A DNA stretch of 64,000 nt from Bradyrhizobium diazoefficiens (GCF_016616885.1 NZ_CP067102.1:5918501-5982500); one strand, 5' to 3'. Counted from the first letter of the stretch, positions 33,109 through 43,367 are shown. Notes: a model not told the origin generated them from the sequence alone. Numbers and translations are program-made.

Positions 33109-34305
33109 TTAGCCCTTCGGCGCCTGCTTTTCCGACGCAGTTGCCGGCTTGCCGCCGGCACCGACGACTCGAACCGCATCGCCATCGGACAGGCCATCCG
33201 GCGGCGCGGTAATGACGCGGTCGTCTGGCGCGATGCCCGAGGCGAGCTCGATCTCCTTGCCGAGATCGCGGGCGATCGTCACGGTCTTGAACTGCACCTT
33301 GTCGCCCGCACCCACGGTCGCGACACGCAAGCCGCTGCCGTTGAAGATCAGGGCGCTGGCCGGGATGCTCAGCGGCGCGGTGTCGCGCTGCAAATTCAGC
33401 TTCACGCTGGCATAGCCGCCGGGCATCAGCTCGCCGCTCGAATTGTCCAGACCCAGCTGCATGCGAGTGGTGCCCGAGGCGACGTCGACCGCCTGCGAGG
33501 ACGCCTCCACTGTCGCCTGGAACGTCCGGTTCGGATATTCCGGCATCACCATGGTGGCCTTGGCGCCGATCTTGATCGCCGGCACGTAGTTCTGGGGAAC
33601 GTTGACGTAGACGCGCAGCTTGGTGATGTCGGAGACCACGAACATAGCCGGGCCGGAGCCGCCACCGGCATTGATCAGCGCACCGACGTCGGTGTCGCGC
33701 GCCGTGACCACGCCGTCGAACGGCACGGTGATCTTCTTGTAGCCGGCGAGCGCCTCGAGCCGCTCGACATTGGCCTGCCCGGAATGGACGGCGGCGTTCT
33801 TGTTAGAGAGATCGGCGGTGCGCTCGTCGATTTCCTGCGCCGAGACGAAGTTGGAGGCCACCAGCGTCTTGCGGCGGTTGAGGGTTGCCTCCGACAGCCT
33901 GGCGCTGGCCTGCTGGCTGGCGAGATCGGCGCGGGCCTGCAGGAGCTGCTGGTCGAGATCGGGCGCCTCGATCTCGGCGATCACCTGCCCTGCCTTGACG
34001 CGAGCACCGATGTCGGCGCTCCAGCTTTTCAAATAACCGGAGACGCGCGCGAAGATCGGGGCGCGGTAATAGGCCTCGAGCCGCCCCGGCAGGTCGATGG
34101 TGGAATTGAGCGCCTTGGCGTTGGGCAGCGCGACCGCAACACTGGGAACGGCCTGGTCGTCAGTCCATTCCTTCAGCTTGGAGCCCTGGTCCTCGCGGGC
34201 CCGGATGCCGGTGCCGACCACGAGGCCTGCCGCGATCAGCGCCACCACGCTGAAAATGCCCAGTTTCCGGTGCGACACCGGGGCGCGGGATTCAGTGGGC
34301 GACAT
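33109..34305 (-). CDS. RND efflux periplasmic adaptor (membrane fusion protein)
   Basis: A 398-residue HlyD/MexH-type adaptor. One N-terminal membrane anchor (KLGIFSVVALIAAGLVVGTGI) is followed by the lipoyl half RVSGYLKSWSADIGARVKAGQVIAEIEAPDL, an alpha-hairpin with LLQARADLASQQASARLSEA, the second lipoyl half ITVPFDGVVTARDTDVGALI, and a beta-barrel plus membrane-proximal domain. It links the inner-membrane pump to an outer-membrane channel. Its first 14 bases overlap the end of the pump gene in the gene order permease-downstream arrangement seen below. No TolC-like gene is in the window. Confidence 0.9.
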   Translation of the reverse strand: MSPTESRAPVSHRKLGIFSVVALIAAGLVVGTGIRAREDQGSKLKEWTDDQAVPSVAVALPNAKALNSTIDLPGRLEAYYRAPIFARVSGYLKSWSADIGARVKAGQVIAEIEAPDLDQQLLQARADLASQQASARLSEATLNRRKTLVASNFVSAQEIDERTADLSNKNAAVHSGQANVERLEALAGYKKITVPFDGVVTARDTDVGALINAGGGSGPAMFVVSDITKLRVYVNVPQNYVPAIKIGAKATMVMPEYPNRTFQATVEASSQAVDVASGTTRMQLGLDNSSGELMPGGYASVKLNLQRDTAPLSIPASALIFNGSGLRVATVGAGDKVQFKTVTIARDLGKEIELASGIAPDDRVITAPPDGLSDGDAVRVVGAGGKPATASEKQAPKG

Positions 34306-37300
34306 GCGGAGACTCCAATGGGGCGGCGGCTTTGGCGCCTTGTTTCTTGTGTACCATGCTGAACACCACGGGAACAAACATCAGCGTGGCGAAAGTTGCA
34401 AAGATCAGGCCGCCGATCACGGCGCGGCCAAGTGGCGCATTCTGCTCGCCGCCCTCGCCCAGCCCGAGCGCCATCGGCGCCATGCCGATGATCATGGCGA
34501 GCGCGGTCATCAGCACAGGCCGGAACCGGACGAAGCCGGCTTCCAGTGCGGCCACGATGGGGTCGCCCAGCTCCTCATAGCGCTCGCGGGCGAAGGAGAT
34601 CACCAGCACGCTGTTGGCGGTGGCCACGCCCATGCACATGATGGCGCCTGTCAGCGCCGGCACCGACAGCGTGGTCTGGGTCGTGAACAGCATCCAGACG
34701 ATGCCGGCGAGCGCGGCCGGCAGCGCGGTGATGATCACGAACGGATCGGACCATGACTGGAAGTTCACGACGATCAGGAAGTAGATCAGCACGACGGCGC
34801 CGAGCAGGCCGAACAACAGGCCGGTGAAGGCGCTGTTCATGGTCTGCACCTGACCAAGCAATGCCACGGAGGAGCCCTTCGGCACCTCCTTGGCGTCGGC
34901 GATGGCCTGGCGGATGTCGGTTGCGACCGCGCCGAGATCGCGGCCCGACGTCGTAGCAAAGATCTGCACGAGGTTTTGAATGTCGTACTGCGACACCACC
35001 GCGCTCGAGGTTGCACGCTTGATGTCGGCGATGCCGCCGAGGATCGGCGACTGCGAGGCGCCGGCCGCGGTGATCGGCAGCGTCTGCAACGCGCCGAGCG
35101 AATCGATCTGATATTGCGGCGTCTGCATCACGATGGAGTAGGACACGCCGTTGTCGGGGTTGAGATAGTAGGTCGGCGCCACCTGCGAGGAGCCGGCGAG
35201 ATTGACCACGAGAGTGTTGGTGACGTCGCGCTCGGTCAGGCCGACATATTGCGCGCGGGTCCGATCGACATCGATGTTGAAGGTCGGCAGGTTCGGCGAT
35301 TGCTGGATGCGTGCATCAGCAATGCCGGGAATCCGGCGGACCCTGGCCAGCAACTTGTTGGCGTAGGCAAAGTTGCCGTCGAGATTGGCGCCGCGGATTT
35401 GCAGGTCGATCGGCGCCGGCGCGCCGAAATTCAGGATCTGGCTGACGATGTCGGCCGGCAGGAAGGCGAAGCTGACGCCCGGGAACAGCCGCGGCAGCTG
35501 CTCGCGCAGCACCCTCACGTGCTCTTCGGTCGGCTTGTGACCTTCCTTCAGCTTGATCTGGATGTCGCCGTCCTGCGGGCCGATCACGCCGGTGTTGTTG
35601 TAGGTCATGTTGATGCCGGAGATCGGCATGCCGATGTTGTCGGTCATGGTCTCGATCTCACCGGGAATCAGCTTGCGCACCGCCTTCTGCACATCCGCGA
35701 GCTGGTTGGCGGCCTCCTCGACGCGGGTGCCGACCTGGGTGCGGACATGCATCAGGATGTTGCCGGCATCGACGGCAGGGAAGAAATTGCGCCCCAAGAA
35801 CGGCACCAGCGCGAAGGACGCACCGACCACGCAGAGGAATCCGATCACGAACACTGCGCGATGCGCCAGCGCCATGCCGAGCAGGCCGCGGTAACCACCG
35901 CGAATACGCTCGAACCGCGCCTCGAATCCGCGCTGGAACCAGACGAGCGGATTGCGCGACTTCGGCGGCTCGCCCTCATGATGGACATGCGCCCGCAGCA
36001 AATAGTTCGCCATGGTCGGCACCAGCGTGCGCGACAGGATGAACGACCAGATCATCGCGAACATCACCGCTTCAGCCATCGGCACGAACAGGAAGCGCGC
36101 GACGCCGGTGAGGAAGAACATCGGCACGAACACGATGCAGATACAGAGCAGCGAGACAAAGGCCGGCGTCACGATCTGGTTGGCGCCGTCGAGGATCGAC
36201 TGCTCGACCGGCTTGCCCTGCTCGAGATGGTAGTTGATGTTCTCGATGGTCACCGTGGCGTCGTCGACGAGGATGCCGACCGCGAGCGCGAGGCCGCCGA
36301 GCGTCATGATGTTGAGCGTCTCGCCGATCGCCGACAACATGACGATGGCCCCGAGCACGGACAGCGGGATCGAGACCGCGATGATGACGGTCGAGCGCCA
36401 GCTGTCAAGGAACAGCAGGATCATCACGCTGGTGAGCAGCGCCGCGATCACGCCTTCGAAGGCGACGCCTTGAATCGCGCCGCGGACGAACACCGACTGA
36501 TCGCCGATGAAGCCGATCTTCAGCGCATCCGGCAGCTGATCCTTGACGTCGATGACCTTCTGCTTGATGCCGGCGATGATATCGAGCGTCGAGGTCGCGC
36601 CCGCCTTCAGCACTATCATCAGCACCGAGCGATTGCCATCGACGTGGACGATGTTGGTCTGCGGCGGGTTGCCGTCGCGCACGCTCGCGACGTCGCGCAC
36701 ATAGACCATCGCGCCGTTGACGGTCTTGATCGGCAGATTGCCGAGCTCCTCGATCTTGAGCGGCGAGTTGTTGAGCTGGATGCTGTACTCGAAGGTGCCG
36801 ATCTTCTGGGTGCCGACAGGCGTGATCAGGTTTTGGGCCGCGAGCGCATTGGCGACGTCCTGGCCGGACAGGCCGCGGGCCTGCAGCGCGGTCGGGTCGA
36901 GGTCGATCTGGACCTGGCGCTGCTTGCCGCCGAACGGATACGGGATCGCCGCACCGGGCACCGTCACGAGCGGTGTACGCAGATTGTTGATGCCGATGTC
37001 GGCGAGGTTCTGCTCGGTCAGGCCATCGCCCGACAGCGCCACCTGGATGATCGGCACGGTCGAGGCGGAATAGTTCAGGATCAAGGGCGGCGTCGCGCCC
37101 GGCGGCATCTGCTTCAGCAGCGTCTGCGAGATCGCCGTGACCTGCGCGTTGGCGGTGCGGATGTCGACATTGGGCTGGAAGAAGATCTTGATGATGCCAA
37201 AACCGTTATAGGAATTGGCGGTGATGTGCTCGATGTCGTTGACGGTCGTCGTCAGCGCCCGCTGGAACGGCGTGGTGATGCGGCCGGACATCTGGTCGGG

Positions 37301-37468
37301 AGGCAGGCCGGTGTACTGCCAGACCACGCCGATGACGGGGATGCGGATGTCAGGAAAAATGTCGGTCGGCGTCCGCAGCGCCGCGAGCGGTCCGATGATC
37401 AGAAGCAGGAGCGCGAGCACGACAAACGTGTAGGGTCGGCTCAGGGCAATACGAACCAGAGCAATCAT
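34292..37468 (-). CDS. RND multidrug efflux permease, HAE1-like
   Basis: A 1058-residue inner-membrane pump with the RND layout: TM1 at about residues 12-30, a large periplasmic loop, TM2-TM6 near 335-470, a second loop, and TM8-TM12 near 870-1045. The proton-relay pair Asp402-Asp403 in GILVDDATVTIEN is intact, as in drug-exporting family members. It is transcribed first; the adaptor starts within its last 14 bases. Substrate specificity cannot be read. A repressor gene is not adjacent, so local regulation is unclear. Confidence 0.93.
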   Translation of the reverse strand: MIALVRIALSRPYTFVVLALLLLIIGPLAALRTPTDIFPDIRIPVIGVVWQYTGLPPDQMSGRITTPFQRALTTTVNDIEHITANSYNGFGIIKIFFQPNVDIRTANAQVTAISQTLLKQMPPGATPPLILNYSASTVPIIQVALSGDGLTEQNLADIGINNLRTPLVTVPGAAIPYPFGGKQRQVQIDLDPTALQARGLSGQDVANALAAQNLITPVGTQKIGTFEYSIQLNNSPLKIEELGNLPIKTVNGAMVYVRDVASVRDGNPPQTNIVHVDGNRSVLMIVLKAGATSTLDIIAGIKQKVIDVKDQLPDALKIGFIGDQSVFVRGAIQGVAFEGVIAALLTSVMILLFLDSWRSTVIIAVSIPLSVLGAIVMLSAIGETLNIMTLGGLALAVGILVDDATVTIENINYHLEQGKPVEQSILDGANQIVTPAFVSLLCICIVFVPMFFLTGVARFLFVPMAEAVMFAMIWSFILSRTLVPTMANYLLRAHVHHEGEPPKSRNPLVWFQRGFEARFERIRGGYRGLLGMALAHRAVFVIGFLCVVGASFALVPFLGRNFFPAVDAGNILMHVRTQVGTRVEEAANQLADVQKAVRKLIPGEIETMTDNIGMPISGINMTYNNTGVIGPQDGDIQIKLKEGHKPTEEHVRVLREQLPRLFPGVSFAFLPADIVSQILNFGAPAPIDLQIRGANLDGNFAYANKLLARVRRIPGIADARIQQSPNLPTFNIDVDRTRAQYVGLTERDVTNTLVVNLAGSSQVAPTYYLNPDNGVSYSIVMQTPQYQIDSLGALQTLPITAAGASQSPILGGIADIKRATSSAVVSQYDIQNLVQIFATTSGRDLGAVATDIRQAIADAKEVPKGSSVALLGQVQTMNSAFTGLLFGLLGAVVLIYFLIVVNFQSWSDPFVIITALPAALAGIVWMLFTTQTTLSVPALTGAIMCMGVATANSVLVISFARERYEELGDPIVAALEAGFVRFRPVLMTALAMIIGMAPMALGLGEGGEQNAPLGRAVIGGLIFATFATLMFVPVVFSMVHKKQGAKAAAPLESPHVAH

Positions 37469-37660
37469 TCGTCAGGCAATTCCAACTCAGGGGACAGGGA
37501 AACCGCCCCCGCGGGTTCCTCAGCTGATTTACCCGAACACCGTCGAAATGGCTAATGGCAGCGTGTCACGCGTGGTCACTTCCCTGCTATCGCGCGGCGA
37601 AATCGCATTCCAGATATGCAGCCTCTGCCCGGAAGATTACAGAGACGACTTTCAACGCGT

Positions 37661-37691
37661 AAAAAAAGCGGCACCCGGGAGGCGCCGCTTT
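37661..37691 (-). terminator. Rho-independent terminator of the chemoreceptor gene
   Basis: Read leftward, AAAGCGGC (37684-37691 on the complement) pairs perfectly with GCCGCTTT (37665-37672 on the complement) around an 11-base loop, and the stem runs into seven T residues. It lies 24 bp after the chemoreceptor stop. It is the clearest intrinsic terminator in the window. Confidence 0.9.
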
Positions 37692-37714
37692 CAGAACTGC
37701 GATCGCGTGCAAGC

Positions 37715-39406
37715 TTAGGCTGCGCGGACGTTGGTCAGGAACTTGCTGACCTCGGTCTTTAGCCGGGTGCTGTCGTTGGACAGCATCTGCGCCGCCGAAA
37801 GCACCTGCGAGGAGGCGGTGCCGGTTTCGGTGGCGCCGCGCTGCACGTCGGTGATGTTGGAGGAGACCTGTTGGGTGCCCTGGGCCGCCTGCTGGACGTT
37901 GCGGGCGATTTCCTGGGTCGCAGCACCCTGCTCTTCCACCGCAGCGGCAATCGCCGAGGAGATTTCCGAGAGCCGCTCGATGGTCGAGGAGATCTCCTTG
38001 ATCGCGCCGACCGATTCGTTGGTCGCCGCCTGGATGCCGGAGATCTGCTGGCCGATCTCGCCGGTCGCCTTTGCTGTCTGCTCGGCGAGCGCCTTCACTT
38101 CGGAGGCGACCACCGCGAAGCCACGGCCGGCCTCACCGGCGCGCGCCGCTTCGATGGTGGCGTTCAGCGCCAGCAGGTTGGTCTGGCCGGCGATGGTGTT
38201 GATCAGCTCGACAACGTCACCGATGCGCGAAGCGGCTTTCGACAGCTCGCTGACGCGCTCGGTGGTGGCACGGGCCTGGCCGACGGCATCGCCCGCCATC
38301 CGGGCCGATTCTTGCACCTGGCGGCTGATCTCGCCGACCGAGGAGGCCATCTCTTCGGTCGCCGAGGCCACCGACTGGACGTTGGTGGACGCTTCTTCCG
38401 AGGCAGCGGCAACGGTGGTCGCCATCCGCTGCGAGCGGTCGGCGGTCGAGGTCAGCGTCGAGGCGGAAGCTTCGAGCTGGCTCGAGGCCGACGACACGGT
38501 CTGGACGATCTCGCCGATCATGGTCTCGAATTCGCGGGTCACGTTGTCGACGCGGCGACCACGCTCGATCTTGGCTTCGGCGTCGGCCGCAGCGGCTTCG
38601 TCGGCGGCCCTCTTGGCGATCAGAGCTTCCTTGAAGACCTGGAGCACATCGGCCATGGCGCCGATCTCGGTCTTCTCGCCCTGGTGCGGGACTTCAGCAG
38701 AGAGATCAGCCTTGCCCAGCGCCTGCATCGGCTCGATGATCGAGTTGATACCCTTCGACACGTCCTGGACGAGATAGAAGCCGACGCCGATGCCGGCGAT
38801 GACCGCAACGCCCAGAATGATCGCGACCAGCATGAAGGCATTGATGTAGCTGTCGGCGGCATCCTGGGCGGCCTGAGTGCCGCCCTTGGTGTTGAGGTCG
38901 ATATCCTTTTGCAGGACCTCGTCAGACTTGAGGCCGATCTTGTTGACAGTCTTTGTGTTCAACTCATGGGACGCGTGCGGGACCTTGCCGGCCTCCATAC
39001 GTGACAGCTCCATGACCTCTTCGGCCCCTTTCTGGTAGTCGCCCCACAGCTTGGACCACTCGGCATACAGCGCGCGCTCTTCCGGGAGGCTAATCATGGC
39101 CTCATATTGCTTGCGAGCTTTTCCCAACGCCTCCGTCACCGTCGCCGCGGTCGTTTCCGCCGCGATCTTTTCGTCGAGTTTCTCGGACAACATGTGCTCG
39201 CGAACCACGTTGCGATAAGTTATGACGGCGGCGCGAATTTCGCCGAGCACCCGCACGCTCGGCATCCAGTTCGTGGTGATCTCGGTTGTGTTGGCATTCA
39301 TCGACCGCATCTTCATGACGGCGAGAAGGCCCATGCCGGTCATCGCGACCAGCAGGAACGCCACGACACTGATGATCTTGGCGCGGATGGAAATCGTGGC
39401 GAGCAT
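37715..39406 (-). CDS. Methyl-accepting chemotaxis protein
   Basis: A 563-residue chemoreceptor. TM1 spans about residues 11-32 and TM2 about 190-212, bracketing a periplasmic four-helix-bundle sensor of some 155 residues. HAMP follows (about 213-266), then the signalling coiled coil. The hairpin tip that binds CheA/CheW contains [20 protein letters not shown] and the adjoining [19 protein letters not shown]. No C-terminal CheR-binding pentapeptide is present. The ligand is unknown. A palindromic site lies about 113 bp upstream of the start and a good terminator follows. Confidence 0.95.
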   Translation of the reverse strand: MLATISIRAKIISVVAFLLVAMTGMGLLAVMKMRSMNANTTEITTNWMPSVRVLGEIRAAVITYRNVVREHMLSEKLDEKIAAETTAATVTEALGKARKQYEAMISLPEERALYAEWSKLWGDYQKGAEEVMELSRMEAGKVPHASHELNTKTVNKIGLKSDEVLQKDIDLNTKGGTQAAQDAADSYINAFMLVAIILGVAVIAGIGVGFYLVQDVSKGINSIIEPMQALGKADLSAEVPHQGEKTEIGAMADVLQVFKEALIAKRAADEAAAADAEAKIERGRRVDNVTREFETMIGEIVQTVSSASSQLEASASTLTSTADRSQRMATTVAAASEEASTNVQSVASATEEMASSVGEISRQVQESARMAGDAVGQARATTERVSELSKAASRIGDVVELINTIAGQTNLLALNATIEAARAGEAGRGFAVVASEVKALAEQTAKATGEIGQQISGIQAATNESVGAIKEISSTIERLSEISSAIAAAVEEQGAATQEIARNVQQAAQGTQQVSSNITDVQRGATETGTASSQVLSAAQMLSNDSTRLKTEVSKFLTNVRAA

Positions 39407-39518
39407 AATCGGATCTCTTTGTGCTGGCGCGGTGCGCGTCCGGACGTTTTACGAATCAACCAAAGGGAGCAGCACCGACATCCGACACCAGAGCACCTGA
39501 CCAGATGTTAACTACGAC

Positions 39519-39534
39519 TCCGTACGAGTACGGA
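39519..39534. promoter_or_regulatory. 16-bp inverted repeat between otnK and the chemoreceptor gene
   Basis: TCCGTAC-GA-GTACGGA has perfect 7-bp arms. It lies downstream of otnK and upstream of the chemoreceptor start, on the same strand. It could be an operator of the receptor promoter or a weak terminator of the otn operon; there is no T tract. Confidence 0.35.
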
Positions 39535-39574
39535 ACGCGAAAGAAATGAACAGGCCGCTAAGAATGCCCTGCGC

Positions 39575-40849
39575 TCAGCGCATGAGCCCAAGCGCGTCCG
39601 AGAAAAACTCGGGCCCACCGAAATTGCCGGACTTCAACGCGAGCAGCATGTCGCCTTCTACGCCGACCGCGCGCAGCACTGGAACGCCCGCTGCAATTTC
39701 CACTCCTACGAGAAATCCGGGAATCCTCAACCGATCGACGACGGCGCCCGACGTCTCGCCGCCGGCAACGACCAATCGCCGCACGCCCGATTTAACGAGA
39801 CTTTCGGCGATGTCGGCCATCGTCTGTTCGATCGCGTGCCCCGCGGCGTCGCGGCCGTGACGCGCCTGGAGTGCAGCGACGTCAGCCGGCGTCGCGCTCG
39901 ATGCAATCAGCACGGGACCCTGGGCCAATCGCTCCTTCGCCCAGTCCAGCGCGCGCTGCGTTTCGTTTGCGCCCGTAAGAATACGGTCGGGGTCGAGACG
40001 AAGCACCGGCATGACGCGTTCGGCGTTGGCGATCTGCTGCAAGGTGGCCTGCGAGCAGCTTCCCGCGAGGCACGCCACCTGCCCGCCGACGGCGGCGCCC
40101 TGCTCGCTGCTGGCGGCGGCCGACTTGACCTTGCCGGTCGACACCAGCGCGCGGGCGAGGCCAAGGCCGATACCGGAGGCACCGACCGACAGCCGGTGCT
40201 CTGCGGCAACAAGGCCGATGGTCTCGAGGTCGCGGTCGAACACGGCGTCGATGATCGCGGCGCCGACGCCCTTGCCCGATAGCTCGACAAGCCGGGCCCG
40301 CACGGCCTCCGTCCCCCGTGAGAGGGTCGCGAGGTCGACGAGACCGATCTGCGCCTTGCTCTGGCGCGCCAGCACGCGCACCAGGTTGGAATCGTGCATC
40401 GGGTTGAGCGGGTGGTCCTTGAGGGGGCTCTCGTTCAGCGGCACGGCACCGACGAACAGATTGCCCTGGTAGACGGTGCGACCGGTTTCGGGAAAAGCCG
40501 GCGTGACCAGCACGATAGCCTCGCCGCAATCGGCACGCAGCGCATCCATCACCGGCCCGATATTGCCTGCGTCCGTGGAATCGAAGGTCGAGCAGATCTT
40601 GAACAGCACGTGGCTCGCGCCGCGACCACGCAGCCATGTCTCGGCCGCGCGCGAGCGCGACACCGCAAGTCCCGCCTCGATCGAGCGGCTCTTCAGCGAC
40701 ACCACGACGGCGTCCACCTCCGGCAGCTTCAGATCGTCAGCGGGCACACCGATGGTCTGCACCGTGCGCAGTCCGGCGCGCGTCAGCGTATTGGCGAGAT
40801 CGGAGGCGCCGGTGTAGTCGTCGGCGATGCAGCCTAACGCAAGTGTCAC
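39575..40849 (-). CDS. otnK: 3-oxo-tetronate kinase OtnK (four-carbon acid sugar kinase family)
   Basis: A 424-residue kinase of the former DUF1537 family. The N-terminal CIADDYTGASDLANTL holds the sugar-acid site (Asp-Asp...Thr-Gly) and the C-terminal VVAGGETSGAVVDRL is the nucleotide-binding glycine loop. It phosphorylates 3-oxo-tetronate at C4. The start is GTG at 40849; it shares GTGA with the otnI stop (4-bp overlap), which settles the start because the frame upstream has no similarity. It is the last gene of the ltnD-otnI-otnK operon. Confidence 0.93.
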   Translation of the reverse strand: MTLALGCIADDYTGASDLANTLTRAGLRTVQTIGVPADDLKLPEVDAVVVSLKSRSIEAGLAVSRSRAAETWLRGRGASHVLFKICSTFDSTDAGNIGPVMDALRADCGEAIVLVTPAFPETGRTVYQGNLFVGAVPLNESPLKDHPLNPMHDSNLVRVLARQSKAQIGLVDLATLSRGTEAVRARLVELSGKGVGAAIIDAVFDRDLETIGLVAAEHRLSVGASGIGLGLARALVSTGKVKSAAASSEQGAAVGGQVACLAGSCSQATLQQIANAERVMPVLRLDPDRILTGANETQRALDWAKERLAQGPVLIASSATPADVAALQARHGRDAAGHAIEQTMADIAESLVKSGVRRLVVAGGETSGAVVDRLRIPGFLVGVEIAAGVPVLRAVGVEGDMLLALKSGNFGGPEFFSDALGLMR

Positions 40850-41628
40850 GGCTTCACTCCCGCATAGGGCTTGAACCAGGCCAGGCCATCGGTGGTCTTG
40901 CCCCGCGGATTGTATTCGCAGCCGACGAATCCGGCATAGCCGAGGCGGTCGAGCTCTTCGAACAGGAACGGATAATTGAGCTCCTCGCCGTCGGGCTCGT
41001 TGCGCGAGGGAATGCTGGCGATCTGGATGTGGCCGATGATCGGCATCATCTCGCGCAGCCGCATGGTGACGTCGCCGTGAATGATCCCGCAATGATAGAT
41101 GTCGAACTGGAGTTTCAGGTTGGGCAGCCGCAGCTCCTGGATCAGGTCGCGCGCGAAGCCGAAATCGTTGAGGAAATAGCCTGGCACATTGCGGGAATTG
41201 ATCGGCTCGAGCACGATGTCGATGCCATGTGGCGCGAAGAACTCCGCAGCCCACGCCACCGATTTGTAGAAGGCCTCGATTGCGACCCGTTCACCGCGGT
41301 TGGCGATGCCCGCCATCAAATGCAGCCGCTTGACGCCGGTCGCCTTGGCGTAAGGCAGCGCCGTCTCCAGGCTCGCCTTGAGGTCGGCAAAGCGCGCCGG
41401 CAATGCGGCAAAACCCCTCTCGCCGGCATTCCAGTCGCCCGGCGGCAGGTTGAACAGCGCCTGTGTCAGGCCGTTGCGCTTGAGCCGCTCGCCGACCGCG
41501 TCGACCGGATGCTCATAGGGAAAGAGAAACTCGACAGCGGTGAAGCCGGCCTGCGCGGCGGCGTCGAACCGGTCGAGGAACGGCACCTCGGTGAACATCA
41601 TCGAGAGGTTGGCGGCGAAACGGGGCAT
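40846..41628 (-). CDS. otnI: 2-oxo-tetronate isomerase OtnI (hydroxypyruvate isomerase family)
   Basis: A 260-residue TIM-barrel isomerase. It begins MPRFAANLSMMFTEVPFLDRF, typical for Hyi/OtnI, and has the metal-site residues in IVLEPINSRNVPGYF (Glu) and LKLQFDIYHC (Asp-His), then SIPSRNEPDGEE and VGCEYNPRG. It converts 2-oxo-tetronate into 3-oxo-tetronate. It lies 12 bp after ltnD and overlaps otnK by 4 bp. The family also includes hydroxypyruvate isomerase, but the operon fixes the role. Confidence 0.92.
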   Translation of the reverse strand: MPRFAANLSMMFTEVPFLDRFDAAAQAGFTAVEFLFPYEHPVDAVGERLKRNGLTQALFNLPPGDWNAGERGFAALPARFADLKASLETALPYAKATGVKRLHLMAGIANRGERVAIEAFYKSVAWAAEFFAPHGIDIVLEPINSRNVPGYFLNDFGFARDLIQELRLPNLKLQFDIYHCGIIHGDVTMRLREMMPIIGHIQIASIPSRNEPDGEELNYPFLFEELDRLGYAGFVGCEYNPRGKTTDGLAWFKPYAGVKP

Positions 41629-41640
41629 TGGAATCCTCTT

Positions 41641-42558
41641 CTACTTGTCGCCGGGAAGTTTCACGCCGGTGACCTGCGCATACATTCGCGCCACCGACGC
41701 GTCATCGTCACGCCCCATACCGGCGGCTGATGTCATCAGGAACATCTGGAGGGCTGCGGCGGAAACCGGCACCGGGAATCTCGCGCTGCGCGCCATGTCC
41801 TGGATGATGCCGAGGTCCTTCACAAAGATTTCGACGGCACTGCGCGGCGTGTAGTCGCCGTCGAGCACGTGCGGCATGCGGTTCTCGAACATCCAGGAAT
41901 TGCCCGCGGAGGCCGTGATCACCTCATAGACCTTGCGGATGTCGAGGCCCTGCTTGGCAGCGAACGCCATCGCTTCGCTTGCGGCAGCGATATGCACGCC
42001 GGCCAGCAGCTGGTTGATCATCTTGAATGCCGCGCCTTGGCCAGCGGCATCGCCGAGCTCATAGAGCTTCGCCGCCATCGCATCGAGCGCCGGACGCGCC
42101 TTTGCAAAGGCAGCCGGGCTGCCCGACGCGAGGATCGTCAGCTCGCCTTGCGCGGCACGCTGCGCACCGCCGGAGATCGGCGCATCCAGATAATTTCGGC
42201 CGGTCGCTTCCAGCTGTTTTGCCAGTCGCCGCGCCACGTCGGGGTCCATGGTAGCAGAGGAGATGAAGACGCTGTCCTTCGGCAGGGTCTCGGCGGCGCC
42301 GTCCTTGCCGAACAGGATCGCTTCGGTCTGCGCGGCGTTGACGACGACGCTGACGACGATGTCCGCGCCCTTGGCCGCCTCGGCCGGCGTTGTGGCGCCG
42401 GTGCCGCCGTCCTTCACAAAACGCGCCACCGCATCAGCCGAAACGTCGCAGCCGGTGACCGTATGGCCGGCGCGCCTCAGCGAGGTCGCCATGCCATACC
42501 CCATCGAGCCGAGCCCGATGACGGCGATACGCTGATTTTGTAACGTGGAGGCGGCCAT
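41641..42558 (-). CDS. ltnD: L-threonate dehydrogenase LtnD
   Basis: A 305-residue beta-hydroxyacid dehydrogenase. The NAD-binding motif IAVIGLGSMGYGMA is near residues 10-23, the substrate loop DAPISGGAQRAAQGELTILASG is intact, and the catalytic Lys lies in AFKMINQLLAGVHIA. It oxidises L-threonate to 2-oxo-tetronate. Start ATG 42558 has GGAGG upstream (read leftward). It leads the operon with otnI and otnK, and is divergent from otnC, with a 104-bp gap that must hold both promoters. No DeoR-type or LysR regulator is next to it. Confidence 0.9.
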   Translation of the reverse strand: MAASTLQNQRIAVIGLGSMGYGMATSLRRAGHTVTGCDVSADAVARFVKDGGTGATTPAEAAKGADIVVSVVVNAAQTEAILFGKDGAAETLPKDSVFISSATMDPDVARRLAKQLEATGRNYLDAPISGGAQRAAQGELTILASGSPAAFAKARPALDAMAAKLYELGDAAGQGAAFKMINQLLAGVHIAAASEAMAFAAKQGLDIRKVYEVITASAGNSWMFENRMPHVLDGDYTPRSAVEIFVKDLGIIQDMARSARFPVPVSAAALQMFLMTSAAGMGRDDDASVARMYAQVTGVKLPGDK

Positions 42559-42662
42559 GCAACTAACCCTTGCGAACGTTTCCCGGATGACCGCCTTTGT
42601 GGCGGCTCGTGATCTCGAATAACACGGCTTGGCCGCGCTGCCAAAGCGTGAGACAAGCGGGC

Positions 42663-43367
42663 ATGACGGCCATGAGAACCGAAACGAGCAACGAGACAAG
42701 GCTGCGTGAGGATATCTGCCGCTTCGGACGGTCCCTGTTCGAGCGCGGGCTGACGCCGGGCTCGTCCGGCAATATCAGCGTCAGGCTGGATGGCGGCGGC
42801 TGGCTGGTGACGCCGACCAACGCCTCGCTCGGCTTTCTGGATCCTGCAAGACTGTCGCGGCTGGACGATCAGGGCCGGCTGGTTTCGGGCGATGCCCCGA
42901 CCAAAGAGGTTCCGCTGCACACCGCACTCTACGATACGCGCGGACGCGCGCGGGCGATCGTGCATCTGCACTCCACTCATTCGGTCGCGCTCTCGATGCT
43001 GCCCGAGATCGACCCGCGCGCCGCGTTGCCGCCGATGACGGCCTATTATCTGATGAAATGCGGCGCCACCGCGCTCGTGCCCTATTACCGCCCTGGCGAT
43101 CCCGCGGTCGCGGATGCGATCAAGGGACTGGCCGGGAAATATTCATCTGTGCTGCTCGCCAATCACGGGCCCGTCGTCGCCGGCGACACGCTCGAAGCCG
43201 CCGTATTCGCGACGGAGGAGCTGGAAGAGACGGCGAAGCTGTATCTGCTGCTGCGCGGAATGAATCCGCGCTATCTCTCGCCGGAGCAGGTGGCGGATCT
43301 GGTGAAAGTGTTCGGAGTGACGCTGCCGGAGGATGATGACGAGCCACACACGCCGGCGTCATCCTGA
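42663..43367 (+). CDS. otnC: 3-oxo-tetronate 4-phosphate decarboxylase OtnC (class II aldolase family)
   Basis: A 234-residue class II aldolase/adducin-fold protein. The phosphate site is GLTPGSSGNISVRL, the zinc ligands lie in IVHLHSTHS and LLANHGPVV, and the acidic residue is in APTKEVPLH. It decarboxylates 3-oxo-tetronate 4-phosphate to dihydroxyacetone phosphate, completing threonate use. The ATG at 42663 and another three codons on are both possible. Its last 10 bases, including the TGA, are part of a palindromic repeat, so the C-terminal residues Ser-Ser come from the repeat. Divergent from ltnD. Confidence 0.9.
   Translation: MTAMRTETSNETRLREDICRFGRSLFERGLTPGSSGNISVRLDGGGWLVTPTNASLGFLDPARLSRLDDQGRLVSGDAPTKEVPLHTALYDTRGRARAIVHLHSTHSVALSMLPEIDPRAALPPMTAYYLMKCGATALVPYYRPGDPAVADAIKGLAGKYSSVLLANHGPVVAGDTLEAAVFATEELEETAKLYLLLRGMNPRYLSPEQVADLVKVFGVTLPEDDDEPHTPASS

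Noticed and set aside
34976..37555. A long open frame of 859 codons on the plus strand opposite the RND pump
   Set aside because: It is antisense to an intact RND permease with all family motifs, and its protein is a low-complexity string rich in Arg, Asp and His without any domain.
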